Source: Arthrobacter sp. UM1
GTDB taxonomy: Bacteria > Actinomycetota > Actinomycetes > Actinomycetales > Micrococcaceae
Length of the DNA: 64,000 nucleotides
Direction: 5' to 3'
NCBI RefSeq assembly: GCF_020483305.1
Contig: NZ_JACWAB010000005.1
Span: 1 to 64,000, forward strand
The notes under the pieces are model-generated. The model was not told where the DNA came from. It did not search any database and was given only the letters and a program-made list of their open reading frames with translations. This document shows, in pieces, positions 54,607-64,000 of the stretch; position 1 is the stretch's first letter, and each line of letters opens with the position of its first letter. The translations under genes and the position numbers were made by a program.

Positions 54607-56085
54607 GTGACTGAAGAACTCGTCGATGATCTCGGCAACCAGTGGCGCACCACAGTGCACTCCCTGGAGCATCACGTCACCCCTCGCCAGTACGGCTTCC
54701 TCATCCTGACCAAGGCCCAGGGCCTCATGGGGAACACGATCCTCGTCGCCGTGGCCAATGAGCTGACGCGGGAAGTCCTCCAGTCCCAGCTGCGGGACAT
54801 CCTCGCGGAGAAGATCAGGGACGTCTTCGGCCAGGACCTCCAGTGCGCCTACGTCATCGACCCGTCGATCGAGCCGATCCAGCGCGAGGCCCCCGCCCGC
54901 CCTGCCGCGGAGGAGCCCGCGCAGCCGCCGTCGTCGTCGGAGCCTGCGGACGCGGAAGCGGGCGGCGAGCCCGAGGCGGAGGAGCACCCGGCGCCGGAGT
55001 CCTCGGCGGCCTCCCCGGTGCCGGCGCCCCCGAGCACCAGCCAGGAGTTCGGCCGGCTCAATCCGCGGTACATCTTCGACTCGTTCGTCATCGGAGCGTC
55101 CAACCGATTCGCGCACGCGGCGGCGTTCGCCGTCGCTGAGGCTCCCGCCAAGGCATATAACCCGTTGTTCATCTACGGTGACTCCGGCCTCGGCAAGACG
55201 CACCTCCTCCACGCGATCGGCCACTACGCCCGAAGCCTCTACAGCGGCATCCGCGTGCGGTATGTGAACAGCGAGGAATTCACCAACGACTTCATCAACT
55301 CCATCAAGGACGACGAGGGCTCGAGCTTCAAGCAGCTCTACCGCAACGTGGACATCCTCCTCATCGACGACATCCAGTTCCTCGCCAACAAGGAGGGAAC
55401 GCAGGAGGAGTTCTTCCACACGTTCAACGCGCTGCACAACCACAACAAGCAGATCGTCATCACGTCCGACCTCCCGCCGAAGCAGCTCTCCGGCTTCGAG
55501 GACCGCCTGCGCTCGCGCTTCGAGTGGGGCCTGCTCACCGACGTGCAGCCGCCGGAGCTGGAGACACGCATCGCGATCCTCCGCAAGAAGGCCATCCTCG
55601 AGGGCCTCAAGGTGCCGGAGGAGGTGCTCGAGTACATCGCCTCCCGCATCTCCACCAACATCCGCGAGCTCGAGGGCGCGCTCATCCGCGTCACGGCCTA
55701 CGCCTCCCTCACGCGGCAGCCGGTGGACGTGGCCCTCGCGGACCAAGTGCTCAAGGACCTCATCACCGACTCGGACGCCGAGAAGATCACGGTCCAGCAG
55801 ATCCTCACGACGACGGCGGAGTACTTCGGCCTCACCGTGGAGCAGCTGTGCGCCAAGTCCAGGAAGAAGAACCTCGTGGACGCGCGGCAGATCTCGATGT
55901 ACCTGTGCCGCGAGCTGACGGACAAGTCGCTCCCGGACATCGGTGCGGCGGTCGGCGGCCGAGACCACACCACGGTCATCCACGCCACCCGCAAGATCGG
56001 CTCCCTCATGGCCGAGCGGCGGCAGATCTTCGACCAGGTCACAGAGCTGACCAACCGCATCAAGCAGCAGCAGCGCGAGTCCTGA
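54607..56085 (+). CDS. dnaA: chromosomal replication initiator DnaA
   Basis: 492 aa from GTG 54607, with AAGGA upstream. Domain I spans about residues 1-90, an acidic Pro/Glu-rich linker about 95-145, then the AAA+ domain with Walker [16 protein letters not shown], Walker [10 protein letters not shown], and sensor regions. The C-terminal box-binding domain includes [14 protein letters not shown]. It binds the DnaA boxes here and opens oriC. Confidence 0.97.
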   Translation: MTEELVDDLGNQWRTTVHSLEHHVTPRQYGFLILTKAQGLMGNTILVAVANELTREVLQSQLRDILAEKIRDVFGQDLQCAYVIDPSIEPIQREAPARPAAEEPAQPPSSSEPADAEAGGEPEAEEHPAPESSAASPVPAPPSTSQEFGRLNPRYIFDSFVIGASNRFAHAAAFAVAEAPAKAYNPLFIYGDSGLGKTHLLHAIGHYARSLYSGIRVRYVNSEEFTNDFINSIKDDEGSSFKQLYRNVDILLIDDIQFLANKEGTQEEFFHTFNALHNHNKQIVITSDLPPKQLSGFEDRLRSRFEWGLLTDVQPPELETRIAILRKKAILEGLKVPEEVLEYIASRISTNIRELEGALIRVTAYASLTRQPVDVALADQVLKDLITDSDAEKITVQQILTTTAEYFGLTVEQLCAKSRKKNLVDARQISMYLCRELTDKSLPDIGAAVGGRDHTTVIHATRKIGSLMAERRQIFDQVTELTNRIKQQQRES

Positions 56086-56113
56086 CGCCCGCCGGAGGAC
56101 CCCCGTCGGCCGC

Positions 56114-56158
56114 GCATGGCAGGGCACGAGGGCAGATCCCTGTCATGCCGGGCTTTTT
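56114..56158 (+). terminator. terminator of dnaA
   Basis: An 11-bp stem with one G-T pair (56114-56124 with 56138-56148) followed by CTTTTT, 29 bases after the stop. Confidence 0.85.
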
Positions 56159-56626
56159 AACAGCTGTGCACAAGGCTGTGGACAACTCGTCTTAAAACCG
56201 GCCTCGATCGGTGGACAACTCGAGCCGCGCTGTGCACGGCGTTCAAGGGCCCGAATCCTGTCCACACCGCTGAACACCGCTCAACGGGAGCTGCACACAT
56301 CCTCGCTCACAGGCTCACGGGCCCCGGATCCCAGGCTCCACGCCGAGAGAGGCCAGTTGTCCACAGATTCAACAGGGGTTGTTAACACTCCCCTTCCTTG
56401 AATCCTTCGAATCCAAATAACATGTCACTCCCTCGGACGAACCGGCTGACGAGCCTTGCGAACCGCACTCCTCTCGGACAAACGTCGGACAGACGGGGGT
56501 CTGAGAACCTTGTCCACGTTCTCCGATCTCCGCCCTGCACGGTGTTCTGCAAGCGGGATAAGCTGTCACCTGGTAACTCTCGAACCACAGACCGCGGTCC
56601 CACCGCGCTCGAAAGGCGGAACGCGC
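56159..56626. other. oriC: oriC region between dnaA and dnaN
   Basis: DnaA boxes of the TTGTCCACA type lie at 56165-56173, 56177-56185, 56210-56218 and 56357-56365, with weaker ones near 56258. Short AT-rich patches (CTTAAAACC near 56190; GGTTGTTAAC near 56378; the stretch to 56420) may serve in unwinding. Location between dnaA and dnaN is the standard actinobacterial origin. No coding sequence. Confidence 0.8.
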
Positions 56627-57754
56627 GTGAAATTCACTGTCCAACGCGATGTCCTCAACGACGCCGTGTCCTGGGTGGCCAAGTCCCTGTCGCCCCGTCC
56701 GCCTGCGCCGGTGCTCTCCGGAATCCTCATCAAGGGCGAAGCGGGAGTGCTCACGCTCTCGAGCTTCGACTATGAGACGAGCGCCCGTCTCGAGATCGAG
56801 GCGGACATCCAGGAAGAGGGCACCATCCTGGTTCCCGGCCGCCTTCTCGCAGAGGTCATCCGCAGCTTCCCGGCCTCCGCCACCATCACGGCAGAGACCG
56901 AGGGCTCCAAGGTGCAGCTCACGTGCCGCTCCAGCCGCTTCGCCCTGGCCACCATGCCGGACGCCGAATACCCGGAGCTTCCCGCTCTCCCGGATGTCAG
57001 CGGAACCGTGGACGGAGCGGACTTCGCCACCGCCGTGTCCCAGATGACCGTGGCGGCCAGCAAGGATGACACGCTGCCGATTCTCACGGCCGTGCGCCTG
57101 GAGTTCGAGGCGGACAAGATCACCTTCCTCGCCACGGACCGCTACCGCCTCGCGATGCGCGAGCTGCCGTGGCGCCCCAACGCCACAGACATCAGCACCT
57201 CGGCGCTCGTCAAGGCCCGCACCCTGGACTCCGTGGCCAAGAGCCTTGCGAGCGGCGGAGACCTCTCGATCGCCCTCAAGGACGACGCGGACCTCATCGG
57301 CTTCGAGTCCTCCTCCCGCCGCCAGACGAGCCTGCTCGTGGACGGGGACTATCCCAAGATCCGCTCTCTGTTCCCCGAGTCCACGCCGATCCACGCCGTG
57401 GTCAACACCGCGGAGCTCGTCGGCGCCGTCAACCGCGTCAAGGTCGTCGCCGAGCGGAACACGCCCATCCGCCTCGCCTTCACGGACGGCGCCGTCACCC
57501 TGGACGCCGGCACGGGCGAGGACGCACAGGCCTCCGAGTCCATCAGCGCGCAGCTGGAGGGCGAGGAGATCACCGTGGCCTTCAACCCGCTGTACCTCAG
57601 CGAGGGCCTCGGCGCCTTCTCATCGGAGTACGTGCGCTTCTCCTTCACCTCGGCTCCGAAGCCCGCCATGATCACGGCGCAGCACGAGCTCGAGGGCGAG
57701 GACGAGGGAGACTACCGGTACCTCGTCATGCCGGTCCGCCTCCCGAACTACTGA
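56627..57754 (+). CDS. dnaN: DNA polymerase III beta sliding clamp
   Basis: 375 aa from GTG 56627, preceded by GAAAGG. MKFTVQRDVLNDAVSWVAKS at the start, TDRYRLAMRELPW in domain 2, and YLVMPVRLPNY at the end are clamp signatures. It forms the ring that tethers polymerase to DNA. Confidence 0.97.
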   Translation: MKFTVQRDVLNDAVSWVAKSLSPRPPAPVLSGILIKGEAGVLTLSSFDYETSARLEIEADIQEEGTILVPGRLLAEVIRSFPASATITAETEGSKVQLTCRSSRFALATMPDAEYPELPALPDVSGTVDGADFATAVSQMTVAASKDDTLPILTAVRLEFEADKITFLATDRYRLAMRELPWRPNATDISTSALVKARTLDSVAKSLASGGDLSIALKDDADLIGFESSSRRQTSLLVDGDYPKIRSLFPESTPIHAVVNTAELVGAVNRVKVVAERNTPIRLAFTDGAVTLDAGTGEDAQASESISAQLEGEEITVAFNPLYLSEGLGAFSSEYVRFSFTSAPKPAMITAQHELEGEDEGDYRYLVMPVRLPNY

Positions 57755-57759
57755 CCGCG

Positions 57760-57777
57760 GCCCCTCTGACGAGGGGC
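57760..57777 (+). terminator. weak hairpin between dnaN and gnd
   Basis: A 7-bp stem (57760-57766 with 57771-57777) with loop TGAC and no T-tract; may only attenuate. Confidence 0.35.
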
Positions 57778-57787
57778 TGATCCCCCA

Positions 57788-58690
57788 ATGAAGAAAAGTG
57801 GTTCCACAGTGCAACTCGGACTCATCGGCCTCGGAAAGATGGGCAACAACATGCGGGAGCGGCTGCGCCGCGCCGGCATCGAGGTGGTCGGGTACGACCG
57901 CAACCCGGAGGTCTCGGACGTCGCCTCTGTCGACGAGATGATCCAGAGGCTGCAGTCCCCGCGCAGCGTGTGGGTCATGGTTCCGGCCGGCCCCGTGACG
58001 GACTCGGTCATCACCGAGCTCGGCGAGAAGCTGGAGAGCGGGGACATCGTCGTCGACGGCGGAAACTCCCGATTCTCCGACGACCAGAAGCATGCCGGCC
58101 ACCTCGGCAAGAAGGGCATCGCCTTCGTGGACTGCGGCGTCTCCGGCGGCGTCTGGGGCCTCGAGAACGGCTACGGCCTCATGGCCGGCGGCCGGGACGA
58201 GGACATCGAGCGCCTCATGCCGGTCTTCGACGCGCTCCGCCCGGAGGGCGAGCGCTCGGACAGCTTCGTCCACGTGGGCGAGGTCGGCGCCGGCCACTAC
58301 GCCAAGATGGTCCACAACGGCATCGAGTACGGCATGATGCAGTCCCTCGCGGAGGGCTACGAGCTCCTCGAGTCGAAGGACATCATCAAGGACGTCACGG
58401 GCACGTTCAAGGCCTGGCAGCAGGGCACCGTGGTGCGCTCGTGGCTGCTCGACCTGCTGGTCCGCGCGCTCGAGGAAGACCCGCACCTCGACGCGATCAA
58501 GGGCTATGTGGAGGACTCCGGCGAGGGCCGCTGGACCGTCGAGGAGGCCCTGGCCCAGGCGGTGCCGCTGCCGGCCATCACGGCCTCGATCTTCGCGCGC
58601 TTCGAGTCCCGCCAGGAGGACTCCCAGGCCATGAAGGCCGTGGCGGCGCTGCGCAACCAGTTCGGCGGCCACGCGGTCAAGAAGGCCTAG
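57788..58690 (+). CDS. gnd: 6-phosphogluconate dehydrogenase, decarboxylating (short form)
   Basis: 300 aa. LGLIGLGKMGNNMRERL is the dinucleotide fold; VVDGGNSRFSDDQKHAGHL and GHYAKMVHNGIEYGMMQSLAEG are substrate motifs. This short form (GntZ type) is often NAD-dependent. ATG 57788 is used; GTG 57809 would match the usual N-terminus better. It makes ribulose 5-phosphate in the pentose phosphate path; its place between dnaN and recF is conserved in actinobacteria. Confidence 0.92.
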   Translation: MKKSGSTVQLGLIGLGKMGNNMRERLRRAGIEVVGYDRNPEVSDVASVDEMIQRLQSPRSVWVMVPAGPVTDSVITELGEKLESGDIVVDGGNSRFSDDQKHAGHLGKKGIAFVDCGVSGGVWGLENGYGLMAGGRDEDIERLMPVFDALRPEGERSDSFVHVGEVGAGHYAKMVHNGIEYGMMQSLAEGYELLESKDIIKDVTGTFKAWQQGTVVRSWLLDLLVRALEEDPHLDAIKGYVEDSGEGRWTVEEALAQAVPLPAITASIFARFESRQEDSQAMKAVAALRNQFGGHAVKKA

Positions 58691-58711
58691 CAGGCATATA
58701 CGCGGCGGGGC

Positions 58712-59896
58712 ATGTACATTGACCGACTCTCCCTGACGGACTTCCGGACCTACGCGCAGACGGATCTGCAGCTGGGTCCGGGAGTCAACGTCTTCGTGGG
58801 CTCGAACGGGGTCGGCAAGACGAACATCGTCGAGGCGATCGGCTACCTCGCCACGCTGGCCTCGCACCGGGTCACGAGCGATGCGCCCCTCGTCCGCTTC
58901 GGGGCGGAGCGGGCCATCGTCCGGGCCCGGATCGTCCGCGGGGGCCAGCAGAGCGTCCTCGAGCTTGAGATCGCCCCGGGCCGCTCGAACAGGGCCCGGA
59001 TCAACCGCTCCGCGCCGATGCGCTCCCGGGAGATCGCGGGGATCGCACGCACGGTGCTCTTCGCCCCCGAGGACCTGGCCCTCGTCAAGGGGGAGCCCAG
59101 CCACCGGCGGCGGTTCGCGGACGACCTCATTGTGACGCTCTTCCCCTACCTGGCCAAGGCGCGCGGGGACTACGAGAAGGTCCTGAAGCAGCGCAACGCC
59201 CTCCTCAAGTCCGGCCGCCGCCAGTGGAGCGAGGGCCACGAGTCCACCATCGCGGTCTGGGACCAGCAGCTCGCCCGCGCGGCCGCGGCCCTGACCAAGG
59301 CGCGCCTGACCGTGCTGGCCGGCCTCGCTCCGCATGTGGAGGACGCCTACCACCGGCTCGCGGACGGCCAGAAGGCCACCGGCCTCGTCTACCTCAGCTC
59401 GCTCGCCGGGGACGTGGAGCAGCAGCGCTCCGCCCCGGATCCCGCGCACGCCGAGCGGCTCCGGGAGCTCGACGCGGCCGGCCTCTACGAGGCGTACCTC
59501 CGTGCGTTCGAGTCCTCCCGCCAGAAGGACCGCGAGCGGGCCACGACCACCGTGGGCCCGCACCGGGACGACATCGCCCTCATCCTCGGCACCGCCCCCG
59601 CCAAGGGGTTCGCGTCCCACGGCGAGACCTGGTCCTTCGCGCTGGCCCTGCGGCTCGCGTCCTTCCGCCTCATGCGGGAGGACGATTCGTCCGAGGCCGC
59701 CTGCCCCATCCTGGTGCTCGACGACGTCTTCGCAGAGCTGGACGCCCAGCGCCGGGCCCGTCTCAGCCGGCTGGTGCTCGAGGCGGAGCAGGTGCTCATC
59801 ACGGCCGCCGTCGGCAATGACGTCCCGGAGGGGCTCGAGGGGCGGGCGTTCACGGTCACGCCCGGCGAGGTCGCGCTCGAGGGCGAGGCGGCATGA
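58712..59896 (+). CDS. recF: DNA replication and repair protein RecF
   Basis: 394 aa. DRLSLTDFRTYAQTDLQLGP, Walker A GSNGVGKTN, signature region TVGPHRDDIALIL, and Walker B ILVLDDVFAELDAQRR. It loads RecA at gaps with RecO and RecR. Its stop overlaps the next start as ATGA. Confidence 0.96.
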   Translation: MYIDRLSLTDFRTYAQTDLQLGPGVNVFVGSNGVGKTNIVEAIGYLATLASHRVTSDAPLVRFGAERAIVRARIVRGGQQSVLELEIAPGRSNRARINRSAPMRSREIAGIARTVLFAPEDLALVKGEPSHRRRFADDLIVTLFPYLAKARGDYEKVLKQRNALLKSGRRQWSEGHESTIAVWDQQLARAAAALTKARLTVLAGLAPHVEDAYHRLADGQKATGLVYLSSLAGDVEQQRSAPDPAHAERLRELDAAGLYEAYLRAFESSRQKDRERATTTVGPHRDDIALILGTAPAKGFASHGETWSFALALRLASFRLMREDDSSEAACPILVLDDVFAELDAQRRARLSRLVLEAEQVLITAAVGNDVPEGLEGRAFTVTPGEVALEGEAA

Positions 59897-60489
59897 GCCA
59901 CGCCGCCCCCGAGCAGCCGGCCCCCGAGCCGGATCAGTCCGGCGAGCCCGACGACGTCGACGCCGCCTGGGCCCTCCTCAACCGCGTGCGCTCCAACGCC
60001 GCCGAGCGCGGAGACCGCAGGGTGGACGCCCGCCAGGTGGCGCGCTCCCGCGCGAAGGTCAAGGACAGGGACCTCACCCGCGAGGCCCGGGCCAAGGACC
60101 GCGCGCGGCGCGGGGAGCACGACTCCTACTTCGGCCGGGATCCGCAGGGCATCGGCCGGATCTTCGGCCGCTTCCTCAAGGAGCGGGGGTGGAGCCAGCC
60201 GGTCGCCGTCGGAGGCGTCATCGCGCGGTGGCGGGAGCTCGTGGGAGCGGAGATCGCGGACCACTGCGAGGCGGTGGCGTTCGAGGACTCCACGGTCCGG
60301 GTCCGCTGCGACTCGACGGCCTGGGCCACAAACCTCAAGCTCATGGCTCCTCACGTGGTGCGGCAGCTCAACGAGCGGCTGGGCGACGGCGTGGTCACCC
60401 GCCTGGACATCACCGGGCCCGCGGCGCCGAGCTGGCGCAAGGGCTACCGCACCGTCCGCGGCCGCGGCCCCCGGGACACCTACGGGTAG
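59893..60489 (+). CDS. dciA: DUF721 protein, DciA-like helicase loader
   Basis: 198 aa. A charged N-terminus with RSRAKVKDRDLTREARAKDR is followed by the DUF721 domain (RFLKERGWSQPVAVGGVIAR and WRELVGAEIADHCEAVAF), a KH-like fold, ending in GRGPRDTYG. DciA proteins help load DnaB in bacteria that lack DnaC; the same gene lies between recF and gyrB in mycobacteria. Partner DnaB is at 10796-13438. Confidence 0.9.
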   Translation: MSHAAPEQPAPEPDQSGEPDDVDAAWALLNRVRSNAAERGDRRVDARQVARSRAKVKDRDLTREARAKDRARRGEHDSYFGRDPQGIGRIFGRFLKERGWSQPVAVGGVIARWRELVGAEIADHCEAVAFEDSTVRVRCDSTAWATNLKLMAPHVVRQLNERLGDGVVTRLDITGPAAPSWRKGYRTVRGRGPRDTYG

Positions 60490-60651
60490 GCCCCGGGGTA
60501 CGGGACTCGGGACGCCGGGCGCGCAGAAGGCTCTCTGAGCGCCTCGACCCCCGTGGCGGACTCCCTCCCGCCGGGTGCCCCCTCAATCGCTTCCAGGTGA
60601 GGAATCCGGACGCTCAGGGCATGGACGGCCCCCATCCGAGGCGTCAGTTGG

Positions 60652-60657
60652 TAGAAT
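60652..60657 (+). promoter_or_regulatory. likely -10 box of gyrB
   Basis: TAGAAT preceded by TTGG, 66 bases before the gyrB start; no clear -35. Confidence 0.45.
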
Positions 60658-60723
60658 TGCAGGGATTGACCGGGCGTCGTCTGAGCGGCGTTCGCCGAGA
60701 CTTTTCAGGAGTTTGAGCCGGCA

Positions 60724-62745
60724 GTGGCAGAGAACAAGAACGAGGCCCCGTCCAACGCGGTCCAGAACGACTACGGCGCAAGCGCCATCACGGTCCTCGA
60801 GGGACTGGAGGCGGTCCGGAAGCGTCCTGGCATGTACATCGGCTCCACGGGTCCCCGGGGCCTCCACCACCTCGTGTACGAGGTCGTGGACAACTCGGTG
60901 GACGAGGCCCTGGCCGGCTACGCGGACATGATCGACGTGGTCCTCCAGGCCGACGGCGGCGTGAGCGTCAAGGACAACGGCCGCGGCATCCCGGTGGACA
61001 TCCACCCCACGGAGGGCAAGCCCACGGTCGAGGTGGTCATGACCATCCTCCACGCCGGCGGCAAGTTCGGCGGCGGCGGATACGCGGTCTCCGGCGGCCT
61101 GCACGGCGTGGGCATCTCCGTGGTCAACGCCCTCTCCCGCCGGGTCCGCACCGAGGTGCGCCGGCAGGGCTACGCGTGGCGCATGGAGTTCGCGGACGGC
61201 GGCCGCCCCCAGGGCGAGCTCGAGAAGGGCGAGGCCACCGAGGAGACCGGCACCACGCAGACGTTCTACGCGGACCCGGAGATCTTCGAGTCCGTGGAGT
61301 ACGACTTCGAGACGCTGCGCGCCCGCTTCCAGCAGATGGCGTTCCTCAACAAGGGCCTGCGGATCCGCCTCACGGACGAGCGGCAGCTCGAGGAGCAGGG
61401 CGAGGAGATCGCGGACGACTCCGAGGCGGAGGAGAAGGGCCCCCGCGTCGTCGAGTACTGCTACAAGGACGGCCTGCTGGACTACGTCAAGCACCTCAAC
61501 GCGTCCAAGAAGGCGGAGATGGTCCACGAGGACGTCATCGCGTTCGAGACGGAGGACGAGGAGCGCAAGATCTCCGCGGAGATCGCGATGCAGTGGACCA
61601 CGGCCTTCTCCGAGTCGGTCCACACTTACGCCAACACCATCAACACGCACGAGGGCGGCACCCACGAGGAGGGCTTCCGCACCGCGATGACGTCTCTCAT
61701 CAACCGCTACGGGCGGGAGAAGGGCCTCATCAAGGAGAAGGAGGACAACCTCACGGGCGACGACATCCGCGAGGGCCTGACCGCCGTCATCTCCGTGAAG
61801 CTCTCCGAGCCGCAGTTCGAGGGCCAGACGAAGACCAAGCTCGGCAACTCCGAGGCCAAGGGGTTCGTGCAGCGCGTCGTCTCGGACCAGCTGGGCGACT
61901 GGCTGGACCGCAACCCGGTCTCCGCCAAGAGCATCATCCGCAAGGCGCAGCTCGCCGCCCAGGCGCGCATGGCGGCCCGCAAGGCCCGGGACCACGCGCG
62001 GCGGAAGTCCCCGCTCGAGTCGTTCGGCATGCCGGGCAAGCTCTCGGACTGCTCCTCGAAGAACCCGGTGGAGTGCGAGGTCTACCTCGTGGAGGGAGAC
62101 TCGGCCGGCGGCTCGGCCAAGCGCGGCCGTGACCCGCGGACGCAGGCGATCCTCCCGCTGCGCGGCAAGATCCTCAACGTGGAGCGCGCCCGCCTGGACC
62201 GGGCGCTCGGCAACGCCGAGGTCCAGTCCATGATCACGGCGTTCGGCACGGGCATCGGCGAGGACTTCGACATGTCCAAGCTCCGCTACCACAAGATCAT
62301 CCTCATGGCGGATGCGGACGTGGACGGCCAGCACATCACCACGCTGCTCATGACGCTGCTCTTCCGGTACATGCGCCCGCTCATCGAGCAGGGCCACGTG
62401 TTCCTGGCCCAGCCGCCGCTCTATCGCATCAAGTGGTCCAACGCCCAGCACGACTACGTCTACACGGACGCCGAGCGGGACGCCGCGCTCACGGCCGGCC
62501 GCGCCGCCAACAAGCGCCTGCCGAAGGACAACGGCATCCAGCGCTACAAGGGCCTGGGCGAGATGGACTACCACGAGCTGTGGGACACCACCATGGACCC
62601 TGCGCGCCGCACGCTGCGCCAGGTGACCATGGAGGACGCCGCCGCAGCAGACCAGATCTTCTCGGTTCTCATGGGGGACGACGTGGACTCGCGCCGCACC
62701 TTCATTCAGCAGAACGCGAAGGACGTGAGGTTCCTGGACATCTGA
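60724..62745 (+). CDS. gyrB: DNA gyrase subunit B
   Basis: 673 aa from GTG 60724. [23 protein letters not shown]-lid region [15 protein letters not shown], and [19 protein letters not shown] with DADVDGQHI (Toprim metal site) are all present. It supplies ATP hydrolysis and strand passage with GyrA. The drug-binding [10 protein letters not shown] motif looks normal. Confidence 0.97.
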   Translation: MAENKNEAPSNAVQNDYGASAITVLEGLEAVRKRPGMYIGSTGPRGLHHLVYEVVDNSVDEALAGYADMIDVVLQADGGVSVKDNGRGIPVDIHPTEGKPTVEVVMTILHAGGKFGGGGYAVSGGLHGVGISVVNALSRRVRTEVRRQGYAWRMEFADGGRPQGELEKGEATEETGTTQTFYADPEIFESVEYDFETLRARFQQMAFLNKGLRIRLTDERQLEEQGEEIADDSEAEEKGPRVVEYCYKDGLLDYVKHLNASKKAEMVHEDVIAFETEDEERKISAEIAMQWTTAFSESVHTYANTINTHEGGTHEEGFRTAMTSLINRYGREKGLIKEKEDNLTGDDIREGLTAVISVKLSEPQFEGQTKTKLGNSEAKGFVQRVVSDQLGDWLDRNPVSAKSIIRKAQLAAQARMAARKARDHARRKSPLESFGMPGKLSDCSSKNPVECEVYLVEGDSAGGSAKRGRDPRTQAILPLRGKILNVERARLDRALGNAEVQSMITAFGTGIGEDFDMSKLRYHKIILMADADVDGQHITTLLMTLLFRYMRPLIEQGHVFLAQPPLYRIKWSNAQHDYVYTDAERDAALTAGRAANKRLPKDNGIQRYKGLGEMDYHELWDTTMDPARRTLRQVTMEDAAAADQIFSVLMGDDVDSRRTFIQQNAKDVRFLDI

Positions 62746-62783
62746 TCCACCGGATGCCCTAGAACCCGCCGCGAAAGGAAGCC

Positions 62784-64000
62784 ATGAGCGACAACACCCC
62801 CGAGAACCCGGAGAACGAGAACCCGGAGAACGGGACTCCCGAGAACGAGACCCCGGAGACCGAAGACCGGGAGCGCGAGCTCCCCGCGGACGCCGAGGAG
62901 GCGGGCCTCGAGGACGAGGCCCGGGAGATCAAGCCCGAGCCCGTCGTCGTGCCGGAGGGGCATGACAAGATCGAGCAGATCGACCTCCAGGAGGAGATGC
63001 AGCGCTCCTACCTGGACTACGCGATGGCTGTCATCGTGGGCCGCGCGCTCCCGGACGTCCGGGACGGCTTGAAGCCCGTCCACCGCCGCGTGCTCTACGC
63101 GATGTACGACGGCGGCTACCGCCCGGACCGCGCGTTCAACAAGTGCGCCCGCGTGGTGGGCGACGTGATGGGCACGTACCACCCGCACGGCGACCTCGCG
63201 ATCTACGACGCCCTCGTGCGCCTCATCCAGGACTGGACGATGCGCTATCCGCTCGCGCTCGGCCAGGGCAACTTCGGCTCCCCGGGCAACGACGGCGCGG
63301 CGGCTCCCCGTTACACCGAGACCAAGATGGCGCCGCTCGCCATGGAGATGGTCCGGGACATCGACGAAGAGACGGTCGACTTCAAGGACAACTACGACGG
63401 CAAGAACCAGGAGCCCGTCGTCCTGCCGTCCCGCTTCCCGAACCTGCTGGTCAACGGCTCGTCCGGCATCGCCGTCGGCATGGCCACGAACATCCCGCCG
63501 CACAACCTCCGCGAGGTGGCGGACGGCGTGCAGTGGGCCCTCAAGAACCCCGAGGCGAGCCGCGAGGAGCTGCTGGACGCGCTCCTCGAGCGGATCAAGG
63601 GGCCGGACTTCCCCACGGGCGCCACGATCCTGGGCCACAAGGGCATCGAGGACGCGTACCGGACGGGCCGCGGCTCCATCACGATGCGCGCCGTGGTCAA
63701 CGTGGAGGAGATCCAGGGCCGCACGTGCCTCGTGGTGACGGAGCTGCCGTACCAGGCCAACCCGGACAACCTCGCCATCAAGATCGCCGAGCTCGTCAAG
63801 GACGGCAAGATCAAGGGCATCGCGGACCTCCGCGACGAGACCTCGGGCCGCACCGGTCAGCGCCTCGTGATCGTCCTCAAGCGGGACGCCGTGGCCAAGG
63901 TGGTCCTCAACAACCTCTACAAGCACACGCAGCTGCAGGAGAACTTCTCCGCGAACATGCTCGCGATCGTGGACGGCGTGCCGCGCACGCTCTCCCTCGA
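62784..64000 (+). CDS. gyrA: DNA gyrase subunit A, 3' end outside window
   Basis: ATG 62784 with GAAAGGAA upstream; open to the window edge (405 codons seen). The first 60 residues are an acidic PEN-rich extension absent from most GyrA. The core starts [20 protein letters not shown]; the active-site Tyr is in [13 protein letters not shown]. The quinolone-determining segment reads [16 protein letters not shown], with Leu138 where E. coli has Ser83 and M. tuberculosis Ala90. Asp142 (E. coli Asp87) is kept. Confidence 0.97.
   Translation, partial: MSDNTPENPENENPENGTPENETPETEDRERELPADAEEAGLEDEAREIKPEPVVVPEGHDKIEQIDLQEEMQRSYLDYAMAVIVGRALPDVRDGLKPVHRRVLYAMYDGGYRPDRAFNKCARVVGDVMGTYHPHGDLAIYDALVRLIQDWTMRYPLALGQGNFGSPGNDGAAAPRYTETKMAPLAMEMVRDIDEETVDFKDNYDGKNQEPVVLPSRFPNLLVNGSSGIAVGMATNIPPHNLREVADGVQWALKNPEASREELLDALLERIKGPDFPTGATILGHKGIEDAYRTGRGSITMRAVVNVEEIQGRTCLVVTELPYQANPDNLAIKIAELVKDGKIKGIADLRDETSGRTGQRLVIVLKRDAVAKVVLNNLYKHTQLQENFSANMLAIVDGVPRTLSL

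Noticed and set aside
1-64000. rRNA, tRNA, CRISPR arrays and complete insertion sequences
   Set aside because: Looked for in the gaps; none found. Spaced direct repeats or transposase motifs are absent.

Overview
The window is high-GC actinobacterial chromosome from around the replication origin. It carries dnaA, dnaN, gnd, recF, dciA (DUF721), gyrB and gyrA in the standard actinobacterial order, a mycothiol gene (mshA), many GTG starts and ATGA/GTGA gene overlaps. Gene content and order fit Micrococcaceae (Arthrobacter-like relatives). No 16S rRNA is present, so I do not name a genus.

Layout. 1-292 is the end of an NlpC/P60 cell-wall hydrolase, followed by a 27-bp-stem hairpin. 708-6633 is an accessory block of lower GC than its neighbours: a clear promoter, a 57-residue ORF, an ATP-grasp ligase, a 46-residue ORF, an MFS exporter, an unrecognised 368-aa protein, a degenerate stretch and a second MFS exporter. 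The first four genes are chained by ATGA-type overlaps, and both small ORFs are easy to miss because of their size. I read the block as a candidate peptide or amino-acid-ligase natural-product system. 6740-10799 holds secreted and membrane hypotheticals and an MFS gene. 10796-18103 is the replication and ribosome block: dnaB interrupted by a 427-aa intein, a cluster of about nine DnaA boxes upstream of dnaB, two VanZ-like genes, rplI-rpsR-ssb-rpsF, and ppk2. 18422-32991 is envelope and signalling: a PGQ-repeat membrane protein, a five-gene ABC transporter/two-component/apeB operon, and a second two-component system with an MFS gene, divergent from another ABC transporter. 33078-39378 (minus) holds a GT87-type glycosyltransferase, mshA, three newly proposed small genes, a lipoprotein, a histidine phosphatase and the CCA-adding enzyme.

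39489-64000 is the origin neighbourhood: NUDIX, murJ, a pseudokinase-like membrane protein, trxB, trxA, parB, parA, rsmG, khpB/jag, yidC, yidD, rnpA, rpmH, then dnaA, oriC, dnaN, gnd, recF, dciA, gyrB and a gyrA cut by the window end. Eleven parS-like sites lie between 45448 and 50965, most of them in two gene-less stretches of about 1.5 kb flanking parB.

Together the housekeeping part loads and runs replication (DnaA, DnaB, DciA, DnaN, gyrase), segregates the origin (ParABS), and makes ribosomes, membranes and wall. I saw no rRNA, tRNA, CRISPR array or complete insertion sequence.
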